Position numbers and translations under genes: made by a program
Source: Rhodobacter sp. Har01
GTDB lineage: Bacteria; Pseudomonadota; Alphaproteobacteria; Rhodobacterales; Rhodobacteraceae
Length of the DNA: 64,000 nt
Direction: 5' to 3'
NCBI RefSeq assembly: GCF_020564565.1
Contig: NZ_JAJCTD010000002.1
Span: forward strand, 481,232 to 545,231
Notes under the pieces: generated by a model
The model's database searches: none
Seen by the model: only the letters and a program-made list of their open reading frames with translations
What the model was told of the DNA's origin: nothing
Shown here: in pieces, positions 1 to 8,713 of the stretch
Layout: each line of letters begins with the position of its first letter
How positions within the stretch are numbered: position 1 is the stretch's first letter

Positions 1-870
1 GCCGCAGCACCTTCATCGTCCGCCTCCGCAGGCTGTCCGAGCGGCTGTCCAGATCGGCCGCCGCGCGCGAACCGGCGCCCAGCAGGCGCAGGTCAACCAG
101 AGCGGCCACGCGATCGATCAACACCCGGTTCAGCGCCCCGGTTTCCACCAGATGGGCGCGGCTGGCCGCCTCGGCCGCCCAGCCGACCAGAGCCATGAAG
201 ACGGGGATCAGCGGCCCGGTCAGCAAGAGCGCCAACGCCGCCGACCAGGACTGGCCAAGCGCCAGAAGCAGAATGACCGGCGGCAGCACGCGGGCGCGCA
301 GCGCGGCGGGACGGAAGCGTTCCACCCAGGCGCCGGTCTGCGCCACGCCCTCGCCCATCAGGCTGGCCAGCACGCCGGGACCCTCGGCGCCGCCTTGCGG
401 GGCCAGGCGCAAGGAATGGCCGATCAGTCTGCCCCGCAGGTCCAGCCGCACCTCGCGCGAAAGCCGCTGCGCCAGCGCCAGCGCCCGGGCATCGACCGCG
501 GCGCGCAAGGCCGCCAGGCCCAGGAACGCCACCGCCGCAAGGCCGGGCGAAACCCCGGTCCGCCGGTCATCGCCGAGATCGCCGCCGCGATCAGCGCTGC
601 CTGCGGCAACCACAGAAGCGGCCCTGCGACCGACCAAAGGGCCGCCTGACGGGCCAGCCCGCTGCGCGCCTCGAGCATGGACGCCAGCGCATCCGACCCC
701 GACGCCCGTTGCGCGGCTTCAGCGTCAGCGACGTCTGCAATGCCGGTCACGGGCGTTGCCAGGTCAATCGCCGCCGTCCCGGCCAATTCGATCTGTCCGC
801 GGGACCACCTTGCTTTCCTCCATCTGCGGCGCCGGCCGCATACGTCGCGTGTCTTGCTGACGCAAGTCAA
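1..870 (-). pseudogene. cydD: cydD 5' part, ABC exporter subunit, apparent frameshift, cut by window edge
   Basis: Reading leftwards on the minus strand, the translation matches the transmembrane half of CydD, the ATPase/permease subunit of the CydDC thiol exporter needed for cytochrome bd assembly. The segment around 30-240 reads 'PLIPVFMALVG' followed by 'LIDRVAALVDLRLLG' and 'RRRTMKVLR', which follows E. coli CydD closely. Frame breaks near 550-575: codons upstream read to 'AAISAMTGG', and the continuation 'LAAVAFLGLAALRAAV' is only in the next frame. One missing base in the C4 run at 553-556 would restore it. The ATPase half lies outside the window. The start is uncertain: ATG at 870 overlaps a FNR-like palindrome, and GTG at 750 is an in-frame alternative. 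It could be an assembly or sequencing error rather than a real pseudogene. Confidence 0.75.
857..870. promoter_or_regulatory. FNR/FnrL-like box upstream of cydD
   Basis: CTGAC-GCAA-GTCAA is a 9-of-10 palindrome of the TTGAC-N4-GTCAA type, close to the FNR consensus TTGAT-N4-ATCAA. Oxygen control of cyd genes by FNR-type regulators is common in this group. It suggests that cydD translation begins downstream of this site on the minus strand. Binding is inferred. Confidence 0.4.
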
Positions 871-1273
871 AGCGGATGCCGGGGATGGACAGTGCCGCTG
901 GTGCGGAGCGGGAAACGCAGCTCAGGAGCCTGCTCGACAGGTTCGGGTTGACCTGGTCCCTTGGTTTCGCCTGCTCGACCAGCAGTGCAAGCGGCCCCGG
1001 CAGGACGGCGGCGGCGATCATCGCGAACGACCGGATCGGCGCAAGCGTCGGAACGCCCGGTTGCCCATGCGACACCTGGCCACCCCATCGCTGTCTGGCG
1101 AAGTCACGGATGAGATCCAGATCACCACGGGTCCGACCCGCCCCGCCGCTTCTGTTCTGAATCGGCGAAGGCGGGATTACCCTTTCCGACTTTGCCGGCT
1201 AGAACCGTCCCGACAAAGGCCGCGTCGCCAAGGTTTGACCTGGCGCTTGTACGGCAAGACAAGGATGCCACGG
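871..1273. other. intergenic stretch between cydD and the export operon
   Basis: About 400 bases between the divergent cydD and DevB-like genes. Reading frames here have no recognisable protein similarity and no good ribosome binding sites. It presumably holds both promoters; I could not pick out a convincing -35/-10 pair. Confidence 0.5.
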
Positions 1274-2494
1274 ATGACCGGAGGCCAACAAGACGATCTG
1301 CCCCTCGACCTGGGGCTTGCCGAGGCGCCGGCGGCCCCCCGGCGGCGCTGGTTTCGCAAGCAGTTCTTGCTGGTCCTGCTGGTGCCGGTCTTCATGTTCA
1401 CGGGTGCGGTTCTGGGGATGTATTTCCAGCCGCCGGGGCTGCAGAAATTCTATGCCCTGACCGGGCTGCAGCCTGGCGGCGGATCGGACGCGCCCATCGC
1501 CTTGCCGCCCAACATCGACCTGCCGCCGAAGATGGCCGAGACGATGCTGCCTTCCGATGTGGTGGGTCTCGCGCGGGTGATGCCGCGGGGCGACGTCTCG
1601 GTGGTTGCCGCGCCCTATGGCGCGGGCGACGCGCGGGTGGCCGACATCCTGGTGGCCGTCGGCGACCGGGTGGAAAAGGGCGCGGCGCTGGCCTGGTTGG
1701 ACAACCGCGGCGCGCTGGACAGCGCCGTGCTGATGGCCGAGGCGAACCTTGCCGTCCGGCAGGCCACGCTGATGCAGACCCGGGCGGCGGTCGAGGCCAG
1801 CCGCGACGAGGCGCAAGCGGTGCTGGACCAGGCGACGGCCGCGGCCACCGAGGCCGAGACCAGCCTTGCCCGCACCGAAGAGCTGTTCCTGCGCGGCGTC
1901 GCCACCCAGGCCACGCTGGATTCGATGCGCGCGGCAGAGACCGAAGCGAAACAGGCGGTCGCCCGCGCCGAGGCGACGCTCAAGCGCTTTTCGACCGTCG
2001 CGCTGGAGGACCAGCCGGATGTCGTGGTCGCCGACCGCAACGTGGCCGCCGCCGAGGCCGACCTCGCGCGCACGAAGCTGGACTTGAGCCGAGCGGCGGT
2101 GCTGGCCCCCATTGCGGGCACGATCCTGGACATCCACGCCACGCCCGGCCAGCGCCCTCCGGCCGAGGGGATCATGGAAATGGGCGACACCGGCCAGATG
2201 ATGGCCGAGGTCGAGGTCTGGCAGGACCGCATCGGCGCCGTCGCCCCCGGCCAGCCGGTCGAACTGGTGGCCGCCGCGCTGGGCCAGTCGTTGCGGGGGC
2301 AGGTCGACAGCATCGGCCTGACGGTCGGGCGGCAGGGGCTGATCTCGGATGACGCGGCCGAGAACAAGGACGCCAGGGTGATCCGGGTGCTGGTGGCGCT
2401 GGACGCAGAGTCGTCGCTGGTGGCGGCGCGCTTCACCAATCTGGAGGTCATTGCGCGCATCGACACCACGGCGGCCCAGCGGTCCGCGCCATGA
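1274..2494 (+). CDS. HlyD/DevB-family membrane fusion protein of an ABC exporter
   Basis: A 406-aa periplasmic adaptor. After a basic N-terminus there is one membrane anchor ('FLLVLLVPVFMFTGAVLGMY', about residues 32-51), then a biotinyl-lipoyl-like half ('VADILVAVGDRVEKGAALAW'), a long Ala/Glu/Arg-rich coiled coil (about 150-270), and the returning half with 'LDLSRAAVLAPIAGTI', typical of HlyD adaptors. Overlap of 4 bases with the permease gene and the following ATPase gives the DevB-DevC-DevA order of heterocyst glycolipid-type exporters. The open frame extends far upstream, but the membrane anchor fixes the start near ATG 1274 (or ATG 1265), with AAGG about 9 bases before 1274. Substrate unknown. 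Confidence 0.85.
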   Translation: MTGGQQDDLPLDLGLAEAPAAPRRRWFRKQFLLVLLVPVFMFTGAVLGMYFQPPGLQKFYALTGLQPGGGSDAPIALPPNIDLPPKMAETMLPSDVVGLARVMPRGDVSVVAAPYGAGDARVADILVAVGDRVEKGAALAWLDNRGALDSAVLMAEANLAVRQATLMQTRAAVEASRDEAQAVLDQATAAATEAETSLARTEELFLRGVATQATLDSMRAAETEAKQAVARAEATLKRFSTVALEDQPDVVVADRNVAAAEADLARTKLDLSRAAVLAPIAGTILDIHATPGQRPPAEGIMEMGDTGQMMAEVEVWQDRIGAVAPGQPVELVAAALGQSLRGQVDSIGLTVGRQGLISDDAAENKDARVIRVLVALDAESSLVAARFTNLEVIARIDTTAAQRSAP

Positions 2495-3663
2495 GCCGGT
2501 TGCTGCAATGGCTGTTCGGGCGGTTGCCGATCGGCTGGCTGCAACTCACGCGCAATCGCCCGCGCTTTGCCGCGGCGCTGGCCGGCGTGGCCTTCGCCAA
2601 CGTGCTGATCTTCGTGCAACTGGGCATCATGAACTCGATGGGGTCGGCGACCCTGCGGCCCTACGGCTTCTTCCAGGCCGACATCATGATCTCTGCGCCC
2701 GACGCCAATGCGCTGTCCGAGGGCGGCAACGTCGCCCGGCAATGGCTGTTGCAGGCCATGGCCGATCCGGACGTGGCCGACGGCATGGCCCTTCTCATCG
2801 GCAACGTCCCCTGGGACCGCGGCGAACGCGACATCAGCCTGACCACCTTCGGCATCGACCCGACGAAGCCCGGCTTTCTGTCGCCCGCAATCGCCGGCGA
2901 CCTGGGCCTGTTGCAGGTGCAGGATGCAGCCCTGCTTGACCGCCTTGCCCGTGGCATCTCGCGCGACGAGGCCGCGGCGATCCGCCCGCAGACGCCGCTG
3001 TCCTTCGAAAGCGAAGGCCGCAGGATCACCGCCTATGTCACCTTCGCCGGCGGCGGAGGGTTTGGCGGCGACGGCTACATGATGGTCTCGGACCAGACCT
3101 TCCTGTCGCTGTTTCGCACCCGCAGTTCCTCGGCGCCCGACCACATTCTTCTGCGTCTGCGCCCTGGGGCCGATGTGCAGGCGACGGTTGCGCGCCTGCG
3201 CAGCCTGATCTCTGACCCGACCCTGCGCATCCGAAGCTATGCCGATGCCGCCCAGGAGGATCTGCGTTATCAGCAGACCAGGCGGCCGACCGGCATCATC
3301 TTCGGCTTCGGCGTGCTGATCGGTGTGCTGGTGGGGCTGGTGATCGTCTATCAGGTGCTGTCGACCGACGTGGCCGACCACCTGCGCGAATACGCCACCT
3401 TCAAGGCCATGGGCTATGGCCCGCGGTTCTTTCTGGGCATCGTCTTCGAAGAGGCGCTGGTGCTGGGCGTCATGGGCTTCATCCCCGGGCTGATCGTCGG
3501 CACCGCGATCCTGACGCTGATGGGTCGGATCACCACCCTGCCGCTGGGCATGACGGCCTCGATGGCGATCAGCGTCTTTCTGGGCACCGTGCTGTTTTCC
3601 GCGCTGTCGGGGGCCATCGCCACCCGCCGACTGGCCGCCGCCGACCCTGCCGATCTGTTCTGA
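2491..3663 (+). CDS. DevC-like FtsX-family ABC exporter permease
   Basis: A 390-aa inner membrane protein with the MacB/FtsX layout: an N-terminal transmembrane segment (about residues 25-50), a large periplasmic domain (about 55-260), and three C-terminal transmembrane segments starting at 'GIIFGFGVLIGVLVGLVIVY'. The motif 'EYATFKAMGYGPRFF' before the second C-terminal helix is typical of DevC permeases. It starts ATG 2491, overlapping the adaptor stop by 4 bases, so translation is probably coupled. It works with the adaptor before it and the ATPase after it. Confidence 0.88.
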   Translation: MSRLLQWLFGRLPIGWLQLTRNRPRFAAALAGVAFANVLIFVQLGIMNSMGSATLRPYGFFQADIMISAPDANALSEGGNVARQWLLQAMADPDVADGMALLIGNVPWDRGERDISLTTFGIDPTKPGFLSPAIAGDLGLLQVQDAALLDRLARGISRDEAAAIRPQTPLSFESEGRRITAYVTFAGGGGFGGDGYMMVSDQTFLSLFRTRSSSAPDHILLRLRPGADVQATVARLRSLISDPTLRIRSYADAAQEDLRYQQTRRPTGIIFGFGVLIGVLVGLVIVYQVLSTDVADHLREYATFKAMGYGPRFFLGIVFEEALVLGVMGFIPGLIVGTAILTLMGRITTLPLGMTASMAISVFLGTVLFSALSGAIATRRLAAADPADLF

Positions 3664-3671
3664 GGGCGCTG

Positions 3672-4367
3672 ATGGACAGGGAAGACATCGTCAGTGTGCA
3701 GGGGCTGAACCACTGGTTCGGCACCGGAGAAGTGCGCAAGCAGGCGCTCTACGACGTGTCGCTAGCGCTGAAGCGCGGCAGTCTCACCGTGATGATGGGG
3801 CCTTCGGGGTCTGGCAAGACGACGGTCCTGACTCTGATCGGCTGCCTGCGCAGTGTGCAGGAAGGCTCGGTCCGCCTGCTGGGGCAAGAGCTGATGGGCG
3901 CCACCGAGGCCCAGCTGATCCTGCTGCGCCGCAGGCTGGGCTTCATCTTCCAGGCGCACAATCTGCACGAAAGCCTGACGGCAGTGCAGAACGTGGTTAT
4001 GGGGGTGCAGGTCCACCCCGGCATTGCCGACGATACCGCCGAGACCGCCGCTGCCCATGCCCTGGGGTTGGTCGGCCTGTCGGACCGCATCGGCTATTTG
4101 CCTGCCAACCTGTCCGGCGGGCAGAAGCAGCGCGTCGCGGTGGCCCGGGCGCTGGTCTCGACCCCGGCGCTGGTGCTGGCAGACGAGCCGACCGCGGCGC
4201 TGGACAAGGACAGCGCCGCCGAGGTGGTGGATCTGCTGAAGCGGATGGGCAAGACGCGCGGCACGACGACGCTGCTGGTCACCCATGACAACCGCATTCT
4301 CGACCGCGCCGACCGCATCCTGTCCTTGGAGGATGGCCGCATCGTGAAAATCGAGGAACGCGCTTGA
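3672..4367 (+). CDS. DevA-like ABC exporter ATPase
   Basis: A 231-aa nucleotide-binding protein of the LolD/MacB/DevA type. Visible motifs are Walker A 'GPSGSGKTT' (about residues 43-51), Q-loop 'LGFIFQAHNL', signature 'LSGGQKQRVAVARAL', Walker B 'LVLADEPTAALD', and the H-loop 'LLVTHD'. It starts 8 bases after the permease gene and ends the three-gene operon. The Q-loop plus 'AHNLHESLTAVQNV' fits DevA rather than LolD, but this rests on family memory. Confidence 0.9.
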   Translation: MDREDIVSVQGLNHWFGTGEVRKQALYDVSLALKRGSLTVMMGPSGSGKTTVLTLIGCLRSVQEGSVRLLGQELMGATEAQLILLRRRLGFIFQAHNLHESLTAVQNVVMGVQVHPGIADDTAETAAAHALGLVGLSDRIGYLPANLSGGQKQRVAVARALVSTPALVLADEPTAALDKDSAAEVVDLLKRMGKTRGTTTLLVTHDNRILDRADRILSLEDGRIVKIEERA

Positions 4368-4530
4368 GGCCATCACCCGGCCCCCAGACCGGGCGGGCGG
4401 AATCCGTCACGAACCTTGCGACGGAACCTGCCTTGGTGCGGAATGCCGCTTGACGCGGCAAGCGGCAAGGTGGGCAAAGTTGAACCCATGGCGCAGCGTT
4501 CGCGCGCGCCACGATTTGCGGAGAGGCGGG

Positions 4531-5397
4531 ATGAATTATCACAGGCCGACAAGCTTTGAGCAGGCAAGCGCGATCGCGGCCGCAGCGGCTGGCGTCACGC
4601 GGTTTCTGGCCGGCGGCACAGACGTGCTGGTGCAATTGCGTGCCGGCACGGTCACGCCAGACGACCTGATCGACCTCAAGCACATACCCGGTGTGAAAGA
4701 GATCGCGCCCACGGCCGAAGGCGGCTGGCGGATCGGCGTCGCGGTCTCGGGGGCGGACCTGGGCCGCCATGCCGGTCTGTGCGCCGACTGGCCCGGGGTG
4801 GTCGAGGGGATGCGGCTGGTTGGCTCGATCCAGGTCCAGGGCCGGGCCACGCTGGCCGGCAACCTGTGCAACGGATCGGCTGCGGCCGACAGCGTGCCGG
4901 GACTGGTGGCCGCTGCGGCCCGGGTATCCGTCGTCGGGCCGCAGGGCCGGCGCGAGCTGGCGGTGGAAGACATCCCTGCCGGGCCGGGCCGGACGGTGCT
5001 GGCGCCAGGAGAGCTGATCGCGGCAATCATCCTGCCGGCGCGGGGCGCGCGCGGTGGCGACGCCTATCTGCGCTTCATTCCGCGCACCGAGATGGACATC
5101 GCGGTGGTCGGCGCTGCGGTGAACCTGCGGTTGGACGGCGACCGCGTGGCTGAGGCGCGGGTTGCCCTGGGCGCGGTTGCCCCCCGGATCCTTCTGGTCC
5201 CCGAAGCGGCTGATGCGATTCTGGGCACGCCGCTGGACGCCAGCGCGCTGTCCGCGCTGGCAGCGGCGGCCACGGCGGCGGCCCGCCCGATCACCGACCG
5301 GCGCGGCACCGCCGAGTTTCGCCGCGAGGTGGTGGGTGTGCTGGTCTGCCGGGCCGCGCGCATCGCATACCAACGCGCCGGAGGAGCCGCGACATGA
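4531..5397 (+). CDS. molybdenum hydroxylase FAD-binding (medium) subunit
   Basis: A 288-aa CoxM/XdhA-type flavoprotein subunit of the xanthine dehydrogenase superfamily. FAD-binding motifs are 'FLAGGTDVLVQL' (about residues 24-35) and 'ATLAGNLCNGSAAADS' (about 106-121); the C-terminal part follows the CO dehydrogenase flavoprotein C-terminal domain. It passes electrons from the 2Fe-2S subunit to the acceptor. The start at ATG 4531 has GGAGAGG just before it, although the frame is open further upstream. It is first of four tightly overlapping genes. Confidence 0.9.
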   Translation: MNYHRPTSFEQASAIAAAAAGVTRFLAGGTDVLVQLRAGTVTPDDLIDLKHIPGVKEIAPTAEGGWRIGVAVSGADLGRHAGLCADWPGVVEGMRLVGSIQVQGRATLAGNLCNGSAAADSVPGLVAAAARVSVVGPQGRRELAVEDIPAGPGRTVLAPGELIAAIILPARGARGGDAYLRFIPRTEMDIAVVGAAVNLRLDGDRVAEARVALGAVAPRILLVPEAADAILGTPLDASALSALAAAATAAARPITDRRGTAEFRREVVGVLVCRAARIAYQRAGGAAT

Positions 5398-5873
5398 CCA
5401 AGACCCACGTGACCGCCACGGTCAACGGCGACCCGGTCGAATTCCTTGCCGACCCGCGCGAGACGCTGCTGGATTGCCTGCGCGACCACCTCGGACTGAC
5501 CGGCTCGAAAGAAGGCTGCGGCACTGGCGACTGCGGCGCCTGTTCGGTGCTGCTCGACGATGTGCTGGTCTGTTCCTGCCTGGTGTTGGGCGTTGAAGCC
5601 CAGGGCGCGCGGGTCGAGACGGTCGAAGGGATGGCGCAGGGCGGAACGCTGCACCCGTTGCAGCGCAAGTTCATCGAACATGCCGCGCTGCAGTGCGGCT
5701 TCTGCACGCCGGGCATCCTGGTGGCGGCCAAGGCGCTGCTGGATCGCAACCCCGACCCGACCGAAAGCGAGGTGCGCTTCGGGCTGGCGGGGAACCTCTG
5801 CCGCTGCACTGGCTATGACAAGATCGTGCGCGCCGTGCTGGACGCGGCGGCCGAAATGCGGGGGGCACAGTGA
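5394..5873 (+). CDS. molybdenum hydroxylase 2Fe-2S (small) subunit
   Basis: A 159-aa subunit with two [2Fe-2S] domains. The N-terminal plant-ferredoxin-like cluster is held by 'GCGTGDCGACSV' plus the later Cys pair 'VCSC'; the C-terminal helical cluster by 'QCGFCTPG' and 'NLCRCTGY'. This is the standard small subunit of xanthine dehydrogenase, CO dehydrogenase-like and 4-hydroxybenzoyl-CoA reductase enzymes. It overlaps the FAD gene by 4 bases (ATGA) and the Mo subunit by the TGATG junction. Confidence 0.93.
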   Translation: MTKTHVTATVNGDPVEFLADPRETLLDCLRDHLGLTGSKEGCGTGDCGACSVLLDDVLVCSCLVLGVEAQGARVETVEGMAQGGTLHPLQRKFIEHAALQCGFCTPGILVAAKALLDRNPDPTESEVRFGLAGNLCRCTGYDKIVRAVLDAAAEMRGAQ

Positions 5874-8122
5874 TGGCGAAGGATGAAACCGCAACGTTCC
5901 GGCTGATCGGCACCCGGCCTGACCGGCCCGACGGGCTGGACAAGGTGACTGGCCGCGCCCGCTATGGCGCCGACGTCCAGGCGCCCGGCATGCTGCACGG
6001 CGCCGTGGTGCGCTCGCCCCATGCCCATGCCCGCATCCTGCGCATCGACGCTTCGAAGGCGCTGGCGCTGGACGGGGTAAAGGCGGTCGTTACCCGCGCC
6101 GACCTTCCCTCCGGCCTGACCGGCGAGGACTGGAACCTGCAGGAAAACACCCTGGCCGGCGAGGTGGCGCTGTATGACGGCCATGCCGTGGCTGCGGTGG
6201 CCGCCACCTCGAAACTGCGGGCGCAGGATGCCGCCCGGCTGGTCGAGGTGGAATACGAGATCCTGCCGCATGTGACCGACGTTGACGAGGCGATCCGCCC
6301 CGACGCTCCGGCGATCCGGCCGGGCGCGGCCGATCACTCGGTGCCGACCGGGTCGCCCCCCAACCTGGTTCGCCAGATCGACTTTGGCCATGGCGATCTG
6401 GAGGCCGGCTTTGCCGCGGCCGACCTGGTCCGCGAACAGACCTACCGGACCGAGGCCACGCACCAGGGCTATATCGAGCCGCAAGCCTGCCTGGGCCAGC
6501 TTGGGGCCGATGGCAAGGGCGAGATGTGGGTCTGCACCCAGGGCCAGTGGTACATCCGCCGGATGTGCGCCGCCGTTCTGGGAATCGAGGCGGCGCAACT
6601 GCGGGTGACGCCGTCGGAGATCGGCGGCGGGTTCGGCGGCAAGACCACGATCTTCATGGAACCGCTGGCGCTGGCGCTGTCGCGCAAGGCAGGTGGTCGG
6701 CCGGTCAAGCTGGTGATGAGCCGGGCCGAGGTAATGCGGGCGACCGGGCCCACCGGCTCGGCCTCGATGGACGTGAAGCTGGGGATGACGGCCGAAGGCA
6801 TGATCACTGCGGCGAAGGTGACGTTCCGGATGCAGGGCGGACCCTTCGTCGGCGCCTCTCCGGTGGGCGAGGCACTCAGCTGCGCGCTGGCCTGCTACAC
6901 TGTCCCGGCGGTGCACCACCTGGGCCTTGAGGTGCTGGCCAACCGGCCCAAGGCTGCGGCCTACCGCGCGCCGGGCGCGCCGATGGCGGCCTTTGCGGTG
7001 GAAAGCCTGCTGGACGAGATGTGCCGCGAATTGCAGCTGGACCCGATCGAGGTGCGCCTGAAGAATGCCGCGCACGAGGGCACAAAGGCCAGCTATGGCC
7101 CCACCTACAAGCGCATCGGCCTGGTCGAGACGCTGCAAGCCACAAAGACGCATCCGAACCTGTCGCTGCCACTGGGGCCGAACCAGGGCCGCGGCGTGGC
7201 CGCAGGGTTCTGGTTCAACCATGGCGGCGAGACCTCGGTCAGCCTGGCCATCGGTGAGGACGGCACGGTGCAGGTTTCGATCGGCACGCCCGACATCGGC
7301 GGCAGCCGCGCCAGCCTGGCGCTGATGGTGGCCGAGACGCTGGGGATTCCCTACGAGAATGTCCGGGTGAACGTGGTGGAAACCGGCGCGCTGGGGGTCA
7401 ACGAGCCGACCCATGGCAGCCGCGCCACCTTTGCCAGCGGCAAGGCCGCGGTCGAGTCGGCCCGGCAGGCCATTGCGCAGATGTGTCGGCGCGCCGCGGC
7501 GGCCTGGGGGATAGACCCCGACGCGGTCGAATGGCGCGACGGGGCGGCGGTGCCCTCGGGCGACAACGCCGGAAAGTTCCCGCCGATGACCATCGCCGAA
7601 ATCGGCGCGGCCATGGGCAGCACCGGGGGCCCGATCTCGGGCCATCACGAAACCACCGCCGGCGGGGTTGGGGCCAGCTTCGGCGTGCACGTCGTGGATG
7701 TCGAGGTCGATCCCGAAACCGGGCGCACCACGGTCCTGCGCTACCTGGTGGTGCAGGACGCCGGCCGCGCCATCCATCCGGCCTATGTCGAGGGACAGTA
7801 TCAGGGTGGCGCCGCACAGGGCATCGGCTGGGCGCTGAACGAGGAATATGTCTACGGCGCCGACGGCAGGCTGCAGAACCCGCTGTTCCTGGACTACCGG
7901 ATGCCGGTCGCCTCGGACCTGCCGATGATCGACACGGTGATTGTCGAAGTGCCGAACCCCGGCCATCCCTATGGCGTGCGCGGCGTCGGCGAGACCGGCA
8001 TCACGCCGCCTCTGCCGGCGCTTGCCAATGCCATCGCGGCGGCCACCGGCCTGCGGTTGCGCAGCCTGCCGATGTCGCCGCCCAAGGTCCTGGCGGCGCT
8101 GCGGGCGCGCGCGAATGGTTGA
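5873..8122 (+). CDS. molybdenum hydroxylase Mo-cofactor-binding (large) subunit
   Basis: A 749-aa catalytic subunit with the aldehyde oxidase/xanthine dehydrogenase a/b hammerhead at the N-terminus ('VTGRARYGADVQAPGMLHG') and a molybdopterin-binding region with 'GGGFGGKT', 'AAYRAPGAPMAAFAVE' and the conserved C-terminal Glu in 'RGVGETGITPP'. The active-site loop is not the CoxL 'AYRCSFR' type, so this is not an aerobic form I CO dehydrogenase. Substrate cannot be told from sequence. Start at ATG 5873 overlaps the preceding stop; GTG 5870 is possible. Confidence 0.9.
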   Translation: MAKDETATFRLIGTRPDRPDGLDKVTGRARYGADVQAPGMLHGAVVRSPHAHARILRIDASKALALDGVKAVVTRADLPSGLTGEDWNLQENTLAGEVALYDGHAVAAVAATSKLRAQDAARLVEVEYEILPHVTDVDEAIRPDAPAIRPGAADHSVPTGSPPNLVRQIDFGHGDLEAGFAAADLVREQTYRTEATHQGYIEPQACLGQLGADGKGEMWVCTQGQWYIRRMCAAVLGIEAAQLRVTPSEIGGGFGGKTTIFMEPLALALSRKAGGRPVKLVMSRAEVMRATGPTGSASMDVKLGMTAEGMITAAKVTFRMQGGPFVGASPVGEALSCALACYTVPAVHHLGLEVLANRPKAAAYRAPGAPMAAFAVESLLDEMCRELQLDPIEVRLKNAAHEGTKASYGPTYKRIGLVETLQATKTHPNLSLPLGPNQGRGVAAGFWFNHGGETSVSLAIGEDGTVQVSIGTPDIGGSRASLALMVAETLGIPYENVRVNVVETGALGVNEPTHGSRATFASGKAAVESARQAIAQMCRRAAAAWGIDPDAVEWRDGAAVPSGDNAGKFPPMTIAEIGAAMGSTGGPISGHHETTAGGVGASFGVHVVDVEVDPETGRTTVLRYLVVQDAGRAIHPAYVEGQYQGGAAQGIGWALNEEYVYGADGRLQNPLFLDYRMPVASDLPMIDTVIVEVPNPGHPYGVRGVGETGITPPLPALANAIAAATGLRLRSLPMSPPKVLAALRARANG

Positions 8123-8357
8123 CGTCCACCTCTGGTCGGGGCTGCGGCAACTGGCCGGAGATGCGGTCGTGGTGACGGTCAAGGCAGCGACAGCGCGCGA
8201 GATGCTGGCCGCGCTGCAGACCGCGCACCCCGGCCTTGCACCGGTGATCCGCGGCGGTGTTTCGGTGGTTGTCGACGGCGAGATGGTGACCGACCTCACC
8301 GCCCCGATTCACCCCGGCGCCGAGATCTATCTGATGCAGCGCATCAAGGGAGGCTGA
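8115..8357 (+). CDS. MoaD/ThiS-like sulfur carrier at the end of the Mo hydroxylase operon
   Basis: An 80-aa beta-grasp protein, 'MVDVHLWSGLRQLAGD' at the start and ending in 'RIKGG', the Gly-Gly tail that is adenylated and thiocarboxylated in MoaD and ThiS. It overlaps the Mo subunit by 8 bases, so it is translationally coupled to it. This placement suggests a dedicated role in cofactor maturation or sulfuration for this enzyme, or general molybdopterin synthesis; the sequence cannot separate these. Confidence 0.78.
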   Translation: MVDVHLWSGLRQLAGDAVVVTVKAATAREMLAALQTAHPGLAPVIRGGVSVVVDGEMVTDLTAPIHPGAEIYLMQRIKGG

Positions 8358-8493
8358 GCCGCCGGCCGATCACCCTGCCGGGAATCCGGCACAAGGGCAA
8401 TTCGGTGCGCTTTGGCAAGCGAGGCATCGTCAAGCGAGGGAATTCCCGGCGATCCGCCAGGGATACCCACCGTTGCGCGGCCGGACAAAAGAG

Positions 8494-8519
8494 TCAGGGC
8501 CCCTTGCGGGGGCCCCTGA
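8494..8519 (-). terminator. ancestral tRNA-Leu terminator, separated from the tRNA by the island
   Basis: A GC-rich hairpin (arms TCAGGGCCCC and GGGGGCCCCTGA around TTGC). On the minus strand it is followed by a U-rich run (CTCTTTTG). Before island insertion it would have lain about 25-50 bases past the 3' end of tRNA-Leu. It may also end the Mo hydroxylase operon on the plus strand. Confidence 0.65.
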
Positions 8520-8542
8520 AATCTTCCGGCTTGCAGTGAGAA

Positions 8543-8559
8543 ATGGTGCCCAGAAGAGG
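8543..8559. repeat. attL, 17-bp copy of the tRNA-Leu 3' end
   Basis: ATGGTGCCCAGAAGAGG, identical to 16925-16941 inside and next to the tRNA-Leu gene. The match stops one base later (C here, A in the tRNA). It marks the left junction of the island. Confidence 0.9.
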
Positions 8560-8687
8560 CATTGAATGGCAGAGTATCGGCACATCATGCAGTATCAGCG
8601 AAAACGATAGAGCGGCGAAAACTCAACACAAACGGGAAAAATGGAGAGCACGGGCTTTCAATCCGTATCACCTCATACTAAATCTTG

Positions 8688-8709
8688 AGGGGGATACAAA
8701 GGTGGATTG
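8688..8709 (+). repeat. candidate integrase arm-type site, left end
   Basis: AGGGGGATACAAAGGTGGAT and the two following bases match 18 of 22 positions of 16851-16872 at the other end of the island. It contains two GGGGGA/GGTGGA units 14 bases apart and lies directly before the integrase start, where arm sites for P4-type integrases are usual. Function is inferred. Confidence 0.6.
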
Positions 8710-8713
8710 AAAA

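Noticed and set aside
677..1273. N-terminal extension of the DevB-like gene
   Set aside because: The extra 199 codons have no similarity and overlap the cydD 5' end; the HlyD-type membrane anchor begins after ATG 1274.
1615..3381. 588-codon open frame on the minus strand
   Set aside because: Shadow of the export operon genes, whose motifs are clear on the plus strand.
4374..4530. Hairpin CGCTTG/CAAGCG near 4447 as a possible terminator
   Set aside because: Only 6 base pairs with no T-run; not strong enough to list.
5813..8299. 828-codon open frame on the minus strand
   Set aside because: Mirror of the Mo hydroxylase genes; high GC content keeps the antisense frame open. No protein-like motifs.
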